This document shows positions 1-7,444 of a DNA stretch of 9,936 nucleotides, piece by piece. The notes under the pieces were generated by a model. The model did no database searches. It saw nothing but the letters and a program-made list of their open reading frames with translations, and had not been told where the DNA came from. Location of the stretch: contig LNZQ01000069.1 in assembly GCA_002007315.1 (NCBI GenBank), positions 1-9,936 of the forward strand, read 5' to 3'. Every line of letters begins with the position of its first letter. The first letter of the stretch is position 1. This DNA is from Epulopiscium sp. Nele67-Bin004 (lineage in GTDB: Bacteria > Bacillota_A > Clostridia > Lachnospirales > Cellulosilyticaceae). The position numbers were made by a program, and so were the translations under genes.

Positions 1-760
1 TGAAAGTGATTTTGATCAGCAGTTCATCAAACGACACATTGTTTTCATCAATGATGGATGAAGATCTTTTTTAAACTTTTATTAAATTTTAACTGTAAAT
101 GTATCAAAAGTTCAAAAAATCAAACTCTTAGCTCTCCTACTGCTGGTCGACAGCTCCGAATTCTGATGTTATTTCCTTTAGAGCCTCGTCCACCAAAGCT
201 CCACATGTCCCAGCAGCAGCCCCTCAGCTCCTCCCATGCTATGCCCCATATGCATTGAAATGTTGATTTACAATTTAAAATTCAGTGTTAAAAATGAATC
301 TTTGAGACTTCAAACTATTCAGCACAGCCCTAATTGTATCTGTGCTAATCTCATCCAAAGCTATCAGCTGGATTGCAGTAGGTCTCGCAGGGTTGTGTAC
401 CTCAAAGACAGCTGGTGGGAACTGACTTTAATTTGTGTGGGAACAATAAAATAACTACCTGAGTTTGGAATTTTTTTTAACAATGGGAATCGTGCAACAG
501 TGAAGGGTGGTGATTTAATCAAGCAGCAATTACCTGGAGTCAGCAGTGCCAGCTTTTACAACAATCACAATTACAAAGTCATTCATCTGTCTTTCGGAAT
601 ATATTCTGTTCGTAAGGTGACAGGATCTCATGTGGTTAAAGTTTTGATAAACAGACTTGTCAGCTTGTTGGCAGGCAGCTGCAAAGGCAATACAGAGGCA
701 TGTGAACCTTCCATGTTTCAAGAAACATGCTTGCTGACAAGACTGTTTTTCAGTTTCATG

Positions 761-838
761 TCCATCCATCCATCCCTCCGTCCATCCATCCGTCCATCAG
801 TTCACCCATCCGTCCATCTATCCATCTATCCATCCATT
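761..838. repeat. (ATCC)n tetranucleotide microsatellite
   Basis: This is an imperfect tandem run of the ATCC/CCAT tetranucleotide with CCGT, CTAT and TTCACC interruptions, about 78 bases long. Such runs are common in vertebrate and especially fish introns. The interruptions suggest an old array rather than a freshly expanded one. The plus-strand open frame crossing it (serine, proline and histidine rich) is a product of the repeat, not a gene. Confidence 0.9.
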
Positions 839-996
839 TCACTCTGTCTGCTTTCATGAGACAGCAGCAGTAGACTACAGCGGAAAGCGTGGCTCAGATT
901 AACATTTTAATCCAAAAGCCTGGATTATAGGTTTTGTATTTTATTCCTTCCCTCACTATTCTAGCAGCGACTCTGTGTCAGATAGTTTTCAGTCAG

Positions 997-1034
<38 letters not shown>

Positions 1035-1196
1035 ATGTCTGAGTGTTTGTGTCCTGTGTGTTATGTTAAGGTGAGTCCTGATGGAGGGGTTTTCAAAAAG
1101 CAAAATGACAGAGTAGAGCTGCTGGTTGAGAATAATTAACTCAAGCATATTTGAGCATGGCAGCACAACAGTACATCATTGCTAACTGAGGCTCTG

Positions 1197-1215
1197 CATC
1201 ATCATCATCGTCATC
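1197..1215. repeat. Short (CAT)n trinucleotide run
   Basis: Six CAT-type units with one CGT substitution. It is a minor simple repeat with no sign of function. Confidence 0.6.
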
Positions 1216-1632
1216 TGCCTATTGGCTACTTGCCCTCATCTGCACATCCATGTGTGTGCACACACTTGCAGCCCTCTCTTCCCCCAATCACTGTCACAAC
1301 CTGCCCTAAAAATGGCTTCTGCTGACTTTATCTGTTTAACACTGAAGGTAACAGCAGATATTTAGTTGGGTTTGTTATTTCACGTGTGCTTCATAGGACA
1401 CAAAAATATACACACTAATCTGAAAGATGGATGCAAGTGCTTACATTAGTGGCTTTGATGCTATTGCATGTGTTCACTATTGAGCGCTTGCCCTCCAGAA
1501 AGAGCATGTGTGTCTCTAATTATGTGTTTGATTGTACTGCTGCCCCAATCTTTCCTTTGGGTCCAAGAGGGGAGATAAAGTTACCATGGACACAATTGCC
1601 CTAGTGACTGCGAGTACACACCAGAGTGGTGG

Positions 1633-1641
1633 TTCTCAAAG
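1633..1641. other. Left vertebrate/bacterial junction
   Basis: To the right of about 1641 the minus strand reads in frame as the start of ylxM. To the left the frame continues as NHHSGVYS, which does not resemble YlxM, whose family continues with an acidic residue and a helix-turn-helix. The changeover falls inside TTCTCAAAG. TTCTCA (1633-1638) recurs at the other junction (8249-8254). The exact base cannot be fixed because the last residues (Phe, Glu) fit both readings. Confidence 0.75.
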
Positions 1642-1730
1642 TAGTAAGCCGAAATTAAGTCACGCTGTTTTTGTGTAAGTAGACCTTGATAGAAATCAAA
1701 CAAATATGTGATTTCTAAAATTTTCTTCAT
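1635..1730 (-). CDS. ylxM: YlxM/P13-like SRP-associated protein, N-terminal fragment
   Basis: The first 32 codons are present, starting at the ATG at 1730 and reading MKKILEITYLFDFYQG, then LLTQKQRDLISAYYFE. The family hallmark is an N-terminal helix-turn-helix start of the form L-x-D-F-Y-x-x-L-L-T-x-K-Q, and it is clear here. YlxM is a small (about 110 residue) sigma-like helix-turn-helix protein encoded next to ffh in Firmicutes and linked to the signal recognition particle. The rest of its helix-turn-helix region and the expected ffh are cut off by the left junction. A Shine-Dalgarno-like AGGG at 1737-1740 lies 6 bases before the ATG. The gene follows ftsY on the same strand, as in other Clostridia, and has its own promoter. 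It is too short for a normal ORF search; I call it from motif and synteny. Confidence 0.82.
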
Positions 1731-1771
1731 AACTTACCCTAGCCTGTCAACCTTTTTTACTTTACAGATAG

Positions 1772-1800
1772 ATTATAATGAATATAACATAGTTTGTCAA
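1772..1800 (-). promoter_or_regulatory. Consensus sigma-A-type promoter for ylxM
   Basis: On the minus strand, TTGACA (1795-1800) is followed by exactly 17 bases and TATAAT (1772-1777), a perfect match to both consensus boxes with ideal spacing. The expected start site is near 1765, giving a leader of about 35 bases before the ylxM ATG with AGGG at 1737-1740. The -35 box begins 16 bases after the ftsY stop codon. I see no terminator hairpin between ftsY and this promoter, so read-through from the upstream operon is also likely. This implies that ylxM and presumably ffh are made at a higher or separate rate. Confidence 0.85.
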
Positions 1801-1816
1801 GCCCCAACAAAATTTT

Positions 1817-3166
1817 TTATTCTTCGCTTGTTTCAGTTGTTTGGAACAATGCTCTTGCAAAACTTTCTGGGTCAAACACTTGTAAATCGTCAATAGTTTC
1901 CCCAACTCCAATATATTTTACAGGAACATTCAAACTAGAACAAATTCCAACAACAGCCCCACCTTTTGCTGTTCCATCAAGCTTAGTTAGTATTATTCCA
2001 TCAACGTTTGCCGCCTCTTTAAATACTTTCACTTGCGAAATAGCATTTTGACCCGTAGTTGCATCAAGAACTATCAACACTTCTTTGTGTGCTTCTGGAT
2101 ATTCTCGCTCTATTACACGTGAAATTTTTTCAAGCTCTTTCATCAAATTTACTTTGTTTTGTAATCTTCCTGCTGTATCACAAATTAGTACATCTGCATT
2201 TTTTGACTTTGCCGACGCAATCGCATCAAATACAACCGACGCAGGGTCTGACCCCTCTGCTTGTTTTATCAAGTCAACATTTGCTCTGTCTGCCCAAATT
2301 TGAAGTTGCTCAATAGCCGCTGCTCTAAACGTATCTGCCGCCGCAAGCACAACTTTTTTGCCATCTGAAGTAAGTTGATGCGACAATTTTCCTATACTTG
2401 TTGTTTTACCTGCACCGTTTACTCCAATAATTAATACAACATTTGGTCTATCATCTACAATAATAGGGGTATTAACTTGGCTAGTTAAAATTTCTGTTAT
2501 AATCTCTTGAAGTGCCCCTTTAAGTTCTTCTGGGTCAACTATTTTACGTTCTTTAACAATTTCTCGAAGATTATCCATAATTCGCTGTGTTGTTTCCACA
2601 CCAAAGTCAGCCATAATCAAAACTTCTTCAAGTTCTTCATACAACTCCTCATCAATTTTCTTAAAGCTTTTTAGTACGTCTTCAACTCCACCCAAAATGT
2701 TATCTCTAGTTTTTGTTAATCCGTCTAACAGCTTAGAAAACAAACCTTTTTTCTTAGGTTTTTCAAGTTCTTCTGTTTGTTGTTCTTCTTGTTCGGCAAG
2801 CAAATAATCTAAGGGGCTTTGGTCTGCAATTTCAGCTTCTGTTTCGCCAGTTTCCCATTCGCCTTCTTCCCACTGATATTCCTCATCTTCATCTATTTCT
2901 TCTTCTATTTCCGACTGTACTTCTACTTCGGGTTCTACTTCTATCTCAGGTTCTTCTTCTATTTCTGGCTCTACTTCTATCTCGGGTTCTTCTTCGGCTT
3001 CTTGTAACGCTGCCTCTTGCTTCATCATACTTTCAATTTCTTCTTTAATCACAGGGTCTTCTTCTTGTTCCCCCAACGCTTCTTCTTGCTCAAGCCCTTC
3101 TTGCGTTTCAAGCACTTCTTCTGGCTGGGCGTTCTTTTTACCAAAAAGCTTCTTCCAAAATGACAT
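1817..3166 (-). CDS. ftsY: Signal recognition particle receptor FtsY
   Basis: FtsY is the membrane-associated GTPase that docks the SRP (Ffh plus 4.5S/scRNA) and ribosome at the Sec translocon. The protein is 449 residues from the ATG at 3166. The N-terminus MSFWKKLFGKK is a basic amphipathic membrane-binding start. Residues about 15-135 form a very acidic A domain with EPEIEV-type repeats. The N domain covers about 140-235. The NG GTPase motifs follow in order: GVNGAGKTT (248-256), DTFRAAA (278-284), DTAGR (330-334) and TKLDGTAKGG (394-403), all intact. An in-frame ATG at 3184 would add MKRGNN, but I prefer 3166 because GAGG lies 7 bases upstream and the family starts with this motif. The start is 4 bases after the smc stop, implying translational coupling. 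B. subtilis FtsY is about 330 residues; the extra length is the acidic domain. Confidence 0.97.
   Translation of the reverse strand: MSFWKKLFGKKNAQPEEVLETQEGLEQEEALGEQEEDPVIKEEIESMMKQEAALQEAEEEPEIEVEPEIEEEPEIEVEPEVEVQSEIEEEIDEDEEYQWEEGEWETGETEAEIADQSPLDYLLAEQEEQQTEELEKPKKKGLFSKLLDGLTKTRDNILGGVEDVLKSFKKIDEELYEELEEVLIMADFGVETTQRIMDNLREIVKERKIVDPEELKGALQEIITEILTSQVNTPIIVDDRPNVVLIIGVNGAGKTTSIGKLSHQLTSDGKKVVLAAADTFRAAAIEQLQIWADRANVDLIKQAEGSDPASVVFDAIASAKSKNADVLICDTAGRLQNKVNLMKELEKISRVIEREYPEAHKEVLIVLDATTGQNAISQVKVFKEAANVDGIILTKLDGTAKGGAVVGICSSLNVPVKYIGVGETIDDLQVFDPESFARALFQTTETSEE
2918..2989 (-). repeat. Four 18-base tandem repeats in the ftsY acidic domain
   Basis: Four consecutive six-residue units are encoded here: EPEIEV, EPEIEE, EPEIEV and EPEVEV (residues 60-83 from the preferred start). 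The DNA copies differ at synonymous positions (GAA/GAG, CCC/CCA/CCT), so the array is not a brand-new duplication. It probably forms an extended, highly charged linker between the membrane-binding N-terminus and the NG domain. Confidence 0.85.
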
Positions 3167-3170
3167 GTTA

Positions 3171-6100
3171 TTACCTCGTTTCATCTATGTTTTCTATATA
3201 GTTTGTAGCATCTTCAAGTTCTATCGACAATACAATTGACACCCCTTGCTCTTGTTGGGTTACCCCATATAAAGTTGAGGCATATTCCATTGTACCTTTT
3301 CTATGTGTTATAACTATAAATTGTGTGTCCTTAGATAAGCTTTCTAAATATTTTGCAAATCTTAAAACGTTTGCATCGTCAAGCGACGCCTCTATTTCAT
3401 CTAACACACAAAACGGTGACGGCTTTAATCTCAGTATCCCAAATAACAATGCAATCGCAGTCAAACTTCTTTCACCACCAGAAAGCAAATTCATATTTTG
3501 CATTTTTTTGCCAGGGGGTCTAACGATAATATCTATCCCAGCCTCAAGTATATTTTCTTCATCTGTAAGTTGCAAAAATGCTGTTCCACCGCCAAACAAT
3601 TCCTTAAACACCGTATTAAAATTTATAGCTATTTGCGAAAATTGCTCTCTAAAAATAGCATGCATTTCTTCAGTTAACTTTTCTATAAGTTCTAATAAAG
3701 ATGTTTCAGCAATTTGTATGTCATTTTTTTGGTCAGTTAAAAATGTAAACTTATTTAGAAGTTCGTTATATTCCTCAACCGCATTAACGTTTACATGCCC
3801 AATTTGCCTAATATCTAATTTAAGCTGTTCTTGAGTTTTTCTCATTTCAACTAGCGACGTCATATGCGAATCATATATAGCACATGCCCCTTCTGTAAGT
3901 TCATATTGCTCCCAAATATATTGATTTAGCCTGTTTTTTTCCTCTGTTAATGACTCAATTTTAGATTCAAGTCTAATCAATTCTTGATTTAACAATCCAA
4001 CTTTTTCGTCTAGTCCATTAAGTTCAGCTCTTATAGGTTGCTCCTGCTCATTTAGTTCTTCTTGTTTGCTTTGTAACGTTGCTTTTTGAACAAGCACTTT
4101 ATCCAAGTCGTTTGATAAACTAGCAATTGCGTCAGTGACTTGAGATATTAAATACAAATTTTCTTTTTCATCATTTAAATACTGTTGTTTACGGTCTTTA
4201 AAATCCAAATTAGTATACTCATTTAATTGGATAACTAGTTTCTTCTTTGTATCCACCAAGTTTTCTATACTCTGCTCAAGCTTTGCTATATCAAGTTTTT
4301 GCGTGGTTATTTGCCCTGAATATTGTTCATAAATAGCGTCAAATTCATTTGTTTTCGCTTGCAACTCAAGTGTGTTAGATTGTATTTTTTCTATCTCCGC
4401 CTCTAAAGTTATAAGTTCTGTAGTTTTATTTGTTGAATTTTGCAACACTTCTGTTTGTGTTTGTTCAAGTTGTTCTATTTCTTGAATTAAATGCAACTGA
4501 TTTGTTTTTATAAAATCGATTTTAGCTGTATACAATTTTTCGTTAGATTCTAATGCCACTAATTGCTTATGAGTGTTGTCTTTTTGTTGTTCTAACAAAA
4601 CACACTCCTGTTGTATCGCATCAGCATTTTTTAGTTGTAATAACTGCTTGTCCAAACTTTCAAGCTGTTGTTTAGCTTCTTTTAGCTCTCGTGCACGAGA
4701 AAAGACATTGTTAGTAACACTTTTATTGCTACCACCACTTAGCGACCCCCCCACATTAAACGTTTCACCGTCTAATGTAATAAGTCTATAGCTATAATTA
4801 AATTTTTTCGCAATAATTGAGGCATTTTCTATAGTATCTACTATTATTGTTCTGCCCAACAAGTTGCTTACAATATCTGCATCTTGCTTATTATACGCTA
4901 CTAAATTACTAGCTATTCCAATATATCCTGCTTGTTTTGATAAAGCCTCTTTATCTTTTAGCTCATGCGATGGTTTTATCGTATCTTGAGGCAAAAATGT
5001 TACACGTGATATACCTTTTTGTTTCATTTGCAATATTGTGTTTTTTGCGTCTTGCTCAGTTGTAGCAACTATGTTTTGCATAGCACCACCAAGTGCAATA
5101 GTAATTGCAACTTCATATTGTTTAGGCACTTCTATAATATCTGCAACTATTCCTCTAATACCTTTGTTTTTTAGTTGCAATACTTGTTTTACATTTTTGT
5201 AATAACCATCAAAATCATTTTTCAGTTGATTTAACAAATTAAGTTTTCTTTCTAAATCTTCTTTTTGGGCATAAATTTGCTTGTAATCATTTTGATACTG
5301 CTTTAACTTCTCCAAATCAACTTGTTGTTGCTTCGCAAGATTTGACAATCTTTCCTTTTCTGTATCAATGTTAGCAAACTCTTCTTGATGCTGTTCTATT
5401 TCCGTTTTATAAGTTGCTATTTTATCTTGAGCAAACGTTTGCCTATTTTTTAAATCTTTAATTTGCATTTCATTACGCTTTAAGTCAGACTTTAGGTTAT
5501 CCATTTGGCGTCGCTTATTATATTTATCTTCGTTAATATCCTCCAGTTGTTGTTTATACAAATTATAAGTTGTGCTTAATGCCTCAAATTCTTCAATCAA
5601 ACTTCCCAAACTTTCACTTTTAGCTTTATGCTCCAGTTCAAATGCTACTCGCTTAGTGGATAAAATTTTTATCTCATTTTCTATATCAAACCTTTGTTGC
5701 TCAAATTTTTGCATTTCTATTTCAAGTTGTGCTAACAAAGTTTTTGACGTACTAATTCGCTCGTTATAAATAGTTATGTTGGAGTTTTGTTGTTCTTTAG
5801 ATTTTTCTATATCTAAAATTTGTTGGAGGGTAGTTTCTATATCTATTTGAAGTTGAGTACGCTTAATTTTTATGTCATTTTCTTGTTGTAGTATTTGTTC
5901 ACGACTTGCAACCGAGGAATTTATACTATTTGAAACTATATTTATGCTTTCGTTTAGTTTGATTATTTGTTGCTCAAGACTTTTTGTTTCTTCCAAATAA
6001 ACATTTATATCAACTTTACGCAATTCTTCTTTTAAAGATAAATATAGCTTAGTTTTTTCTGCCTCATCTGATAACGGTTCAAGCCTAGTTTCAATATCTA

Positions 6101-6686
6101 CAAGTATATCATCAAGCCTTGCTATGTTTTCACGTTCTTTTTCAAGTTTGCGTTCTGCCTCAACTCGTTTAACTTTAAACTTATAAACACCTGCTGCTTC
6201 TTCAAACACATTTCGGCGTTCCTCTGGCTTAGAACTTAAAATCTTATCAATTTGCCCTTGTCCAATAATCGAATAACCTTCACGTCCAACCCCTGTGTCC
6301 ATAAACGTTTCATGTATATCTCTTAATCTACAAGGTGCACCATTTAAAAAATATTCGCTTTCACCCGAGCGGTATACTCGCCTTTTCACAACAAGTTCAC
6401 TAAAACCAAGTCGCAAATCACCAGTATCATTTTGGATATGCATCAAAACTTCCGCATATCCAAGAGGTCTCCTTTTTTCTGTCCCAGCAAATATAATATC
6501 TTCCATTTTTGTTCCACGCAATGTGCGGGCACTTTGTTCACCAAGTACCCACCTAATTGCATCTGCAACATTACTTTTTCCACTACCATTTGGACCAATT
6601 ATCGCTGTAATTCCTTTTGAAAAATCAAGCTTTATCGGGTCACCAAATGACTTAAATCCTGTTATTTCTACTTTACTTAGATACAT
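3171..6686 (-). CDS. smc: Chromosome segregation ATPase SMC
   Basis: SMC dimers, with ScpA and ScpB, form the bacterial condensin that loads near the origin, extrudes loops and helps sister chromosomes separate. The protein is 1171 residues, close to the 1186 of B. subtilis. The N-terminal ATPase half has Walker A GPNGSGKS (31-38) and a Q-loop region at SIIGQGQID (139-147). Long Lys/Glu/Gln-rich coiled coils run about 170-500 and 670-1010. The dimerising hinge lies about 508-670 and includes GIRGIVADII and GGSLSGGS. The C-terminal head has the ABC signature LSGGERS (1068-1074), Walker B CVLDE with Glu1097, the D-loop region EASLDDANV and an H-loop histidine in ITHRKGTM. All catalytic motifs are intact with no frameshift. 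The ATG overlaps the rnc end by 14 bases; AGGTG at 6691-6695 is a closely spaced Shine-Dalgarno site. scpA and scpB are not in the window. Confidence 0.98.
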   Translation of the reverse strand: MYLSKVEITGFKSFGDPIKLDFSKGITAIIGPNGSGKSNVADAIRWVLGEQSARTLRGTKMEDIIFAGTEKRRPLGYAEVLMHIQNDTGDLRLGFSELVVKRRVYRSGESEYFLNGAPCRLRDIHETFMDTGVGREGYSIIGQGQIDKILSSKPEERRNVFEEAAGVYKFKVKRVEAERKLEKERENIARLDDILVDIETRLEPLSDEAEKTKLYLSLKEELRKVDINVYLEETKSLEQQIIKLNESINIVSNSINSSVASREQILQQENDIKIKRTQLQIDIETTLQQILDIEKSKEQQNSNITIYNERISTSKTLLAQLEIEMQKFEQQRFDIENEIKILSTKRVAFELEHKAKSESLGSLIEEFEALSTTYNLYKQQLEDINEDKYNKRRQMDNLKSDLKRNEMQIKDLKNRQTFAQDKIATYKTEIEQHQEEFANIDTEKERLSNLAKQQQVDLEKLKQYQNDYKQIYAQKEDLERKLNLLNQLKNDFDGYYKNVKQVLQLKNKGIRGIVADIIEVPKQYEVAITIALGGAMQNIVATTEQDAKNTILQMKQKGISRVTFLPQDTIKPSHELKDKEALSKQAGYIGIASNLVAYNKQDADIVSNLLGRTIIVDTIENASIIAKKFNYSYRLITLDGETFNVGGSLSGGSNKSVTNNVFSRARELKEAKQQLESLDKQLLQLKNADAIQQECVLLEQQKDNTHKQLVALESNEKLYTAKIDFIKTNQLHLIQEIEQLEQTQTEVLQNSTNKTTELITLEAEIEKIQSNTLELQAKTNEFDAIYEQYSGQITTQKLDIAKLEQSIENLVDTKKKLVIQLNEYTNLDFKDRKQQYLNDEKENLYLISQVTDAIASLSNDLDKVLVQKATLQSKQEELNEQEQPIRAELNGLDEKVGLLNQELIRLESKIESLTEEKNRLNQYIWEQYELTEGACAIYDSHMTSLVEMRKTQEQLKLDIRQIGHVNVNAVEEYNELLNKFTFLTDQKNDIQIAETSLLELIEKLTEEMHAIFREQFSQIAINFNTVFKELFGGGTAFLQLTDEENILEAGIDIIVRPPGKKMQNMNLLSGGERSLTAIALLFGILRLKPSPFCVLDEIEASLDDANVLRFAKYLESLSKDTQFIVITHRKGTMEYASTLYGVTQQEQGVSIVLSIELEDATNYIENIDETR
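3174..3177 (-). promoter_or_regulatory. ftsY ribosome binding site (decides the start)
   Basis: GAGG on the minus strand lies 7 bases before the ATG at 3166. It also sits inside the last codons of smc, so ribosomes ending smc are well placed to start ftsY. The alternative ATG at 3184 lies upstream of this site and so would not use it. Confidence 0.75.
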
Positions 6687-7386
6687 TGTACACCTGTTTT
6701 AGTGCCATATGAGCAGCATGTTGTTCTGCCTCTCGTTTGCTCTTACCTTTACCCGTGCCAATAACTTTACCTTCTTGTGTAAGTTGCACAACAAAATCTT
6801 TGTCATGATCTGGACCTGACTCATCTATAACTTGATATTTTGGTGCTTCTTTACCTTCTTTTTGAACTTCGATTTGAAGTATCGTTTTATAATCTGTATA
6901 CAATTCCGTTGTAGATACATCTTTTACTGACGCTATAAGCGTATTTGTCAAAAATTTTCTAACATCAGCAAACTCCCCATCCACAAACATAGCTCCTGTA
7001 ATCGCTTCAAATGCATCGGCTAAAATTGAACATCTAGTTTTTCCGCCTGTCATTTCTTCGCCTTTTCCAAGCAAAATAAACTCTCCAATGTCTAGCGTTT
7101 TTGCAGTTTCAGCAAGTGACGCTTCACAAACTATACTAGCACGAAGTTTTGACAAATCACCTTCTTGAAAATTTGGATACTTTTTAAACAAATACTCACT
7201 TACGATTAAGTCCAAAATTGCATCACCCAAAAATTCCAACCTCTCATTGTCTTTAGAGTGTTGGTCTTTATGTTCATTTGCATACGAACTATGAGTAAGT
7301 GCTTGGTCAATTAATGCTTGGTTTTTAAACTCATATTGTATTTTTTTCTGAAAGTTTATTAATACCGAATTTCTCTCTGCGTTCAT
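6673..7386 (-). CDS. rnc: Ribonuclease III
   Basis: RNase III cuts double-stranded RNA, releasing 16S and 23S rRNA precursors and processing some mRNAs, antisense RNAs and scRNA. The protein is 237 residues, a normal length. Its endonuclease domain carries the family signature ERLEFLGDAIL (48-58) with metal-binding Glu51 and Asp55, and the second acidic pair Asp124 and Glu127 in DAFEAITGAMF. The double-stranded RNA binding domain occupies about 163-233 and ends with the GKGKSKREAEQHAAHMAL loop-helix. The start ATG at 7386 has AAGGAG at 7397-7402, 10 bases upstream. The 3' end overlaps smc by 14 bases, so the two are probably co-translated. The gene follows plsX directly; the acpP gene often found between them in Firmicutes is missing here. 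Confidence 0.97.
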   Translation of the reverse strand: MNAERNSVLINFQKKIQYEFKNQALIDQALTHSSYANEHKDQHSKDNERLEFLGDAILDLIVSEYLFKKYPNFQEGDLSKLRASIVCEASLAETAKTLDIGEFILLGKGEEMTGGKTRCSILADAFEAITGAMFVDGEFADVRKFLTNTLIASVKDVSTTELYTDYKTILQIEVQKEGKEAPKYQVIDESGPDHDKDFVVQLTQEGKVIGTGKGKSKREAEQHAAHMALKQVYNVSK

Positions 7387-7402
7387 CTATTTTCATCTCC
7401 TT

Positions 7403-7434
7403 AATATCGCAATACTGTTATGATATGCAATATT
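7403..7434 (-). promoter_or_regulatory. Candidate hairpin beside the rnc ribosome binding site
   Basis: In the 58-base gap between plsX and rnc the transcript can form an 8-pair stem: AATATTGC (7427-7434) with GCGATATT (7403-7410), including one U-G pair, and a 16-base loop that could pair a little further. The 3' arm abuts AAGGAG (7397-7402). There is no U-run after it, so it is not a terminator. It could affect rnc translation or be a processing site. The stem is AU-rich and weak, so chance is possible. Confidence 0.35.
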
Positions 7435-7444
7435 TCATATTTTA

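Noticed and set aside
500..859. Plus-strand 119-codon frame
   Set aside because: Its C-terminal part is translation of the ATCC microsatellite, and the rest has no motif or splice context.
1745..1750. Second TTGACA as another -35 box
   Set aside because: No suitable -10 box lies 16-18 bases downstream, and a start there would fall inside ylxM.
2819..3007. Plus-strand Phe/Tyr-rich hydrophobic frame as a membrane protein
   Set aside because: It is the complement of the Glu-rich ftsY repeat region (GAA/GAG read backwards gives TTC/CTC) and has no start signals of its own.
3167..3184. ATG at 3184 as the ftsY start
   Set aside because: It lies upstream of the GAGG site and adds MKRGNN before the canonical MSFWKKLFGKK start at 3166.
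7387..7444. Promoter for rnc in the plsX-rnc gap
   Set aside because: TTGCAT and GATATT with 16 bases between them exist, but a start site would fall on or after the Shine-Dalgarno site, leaving no usable leader.
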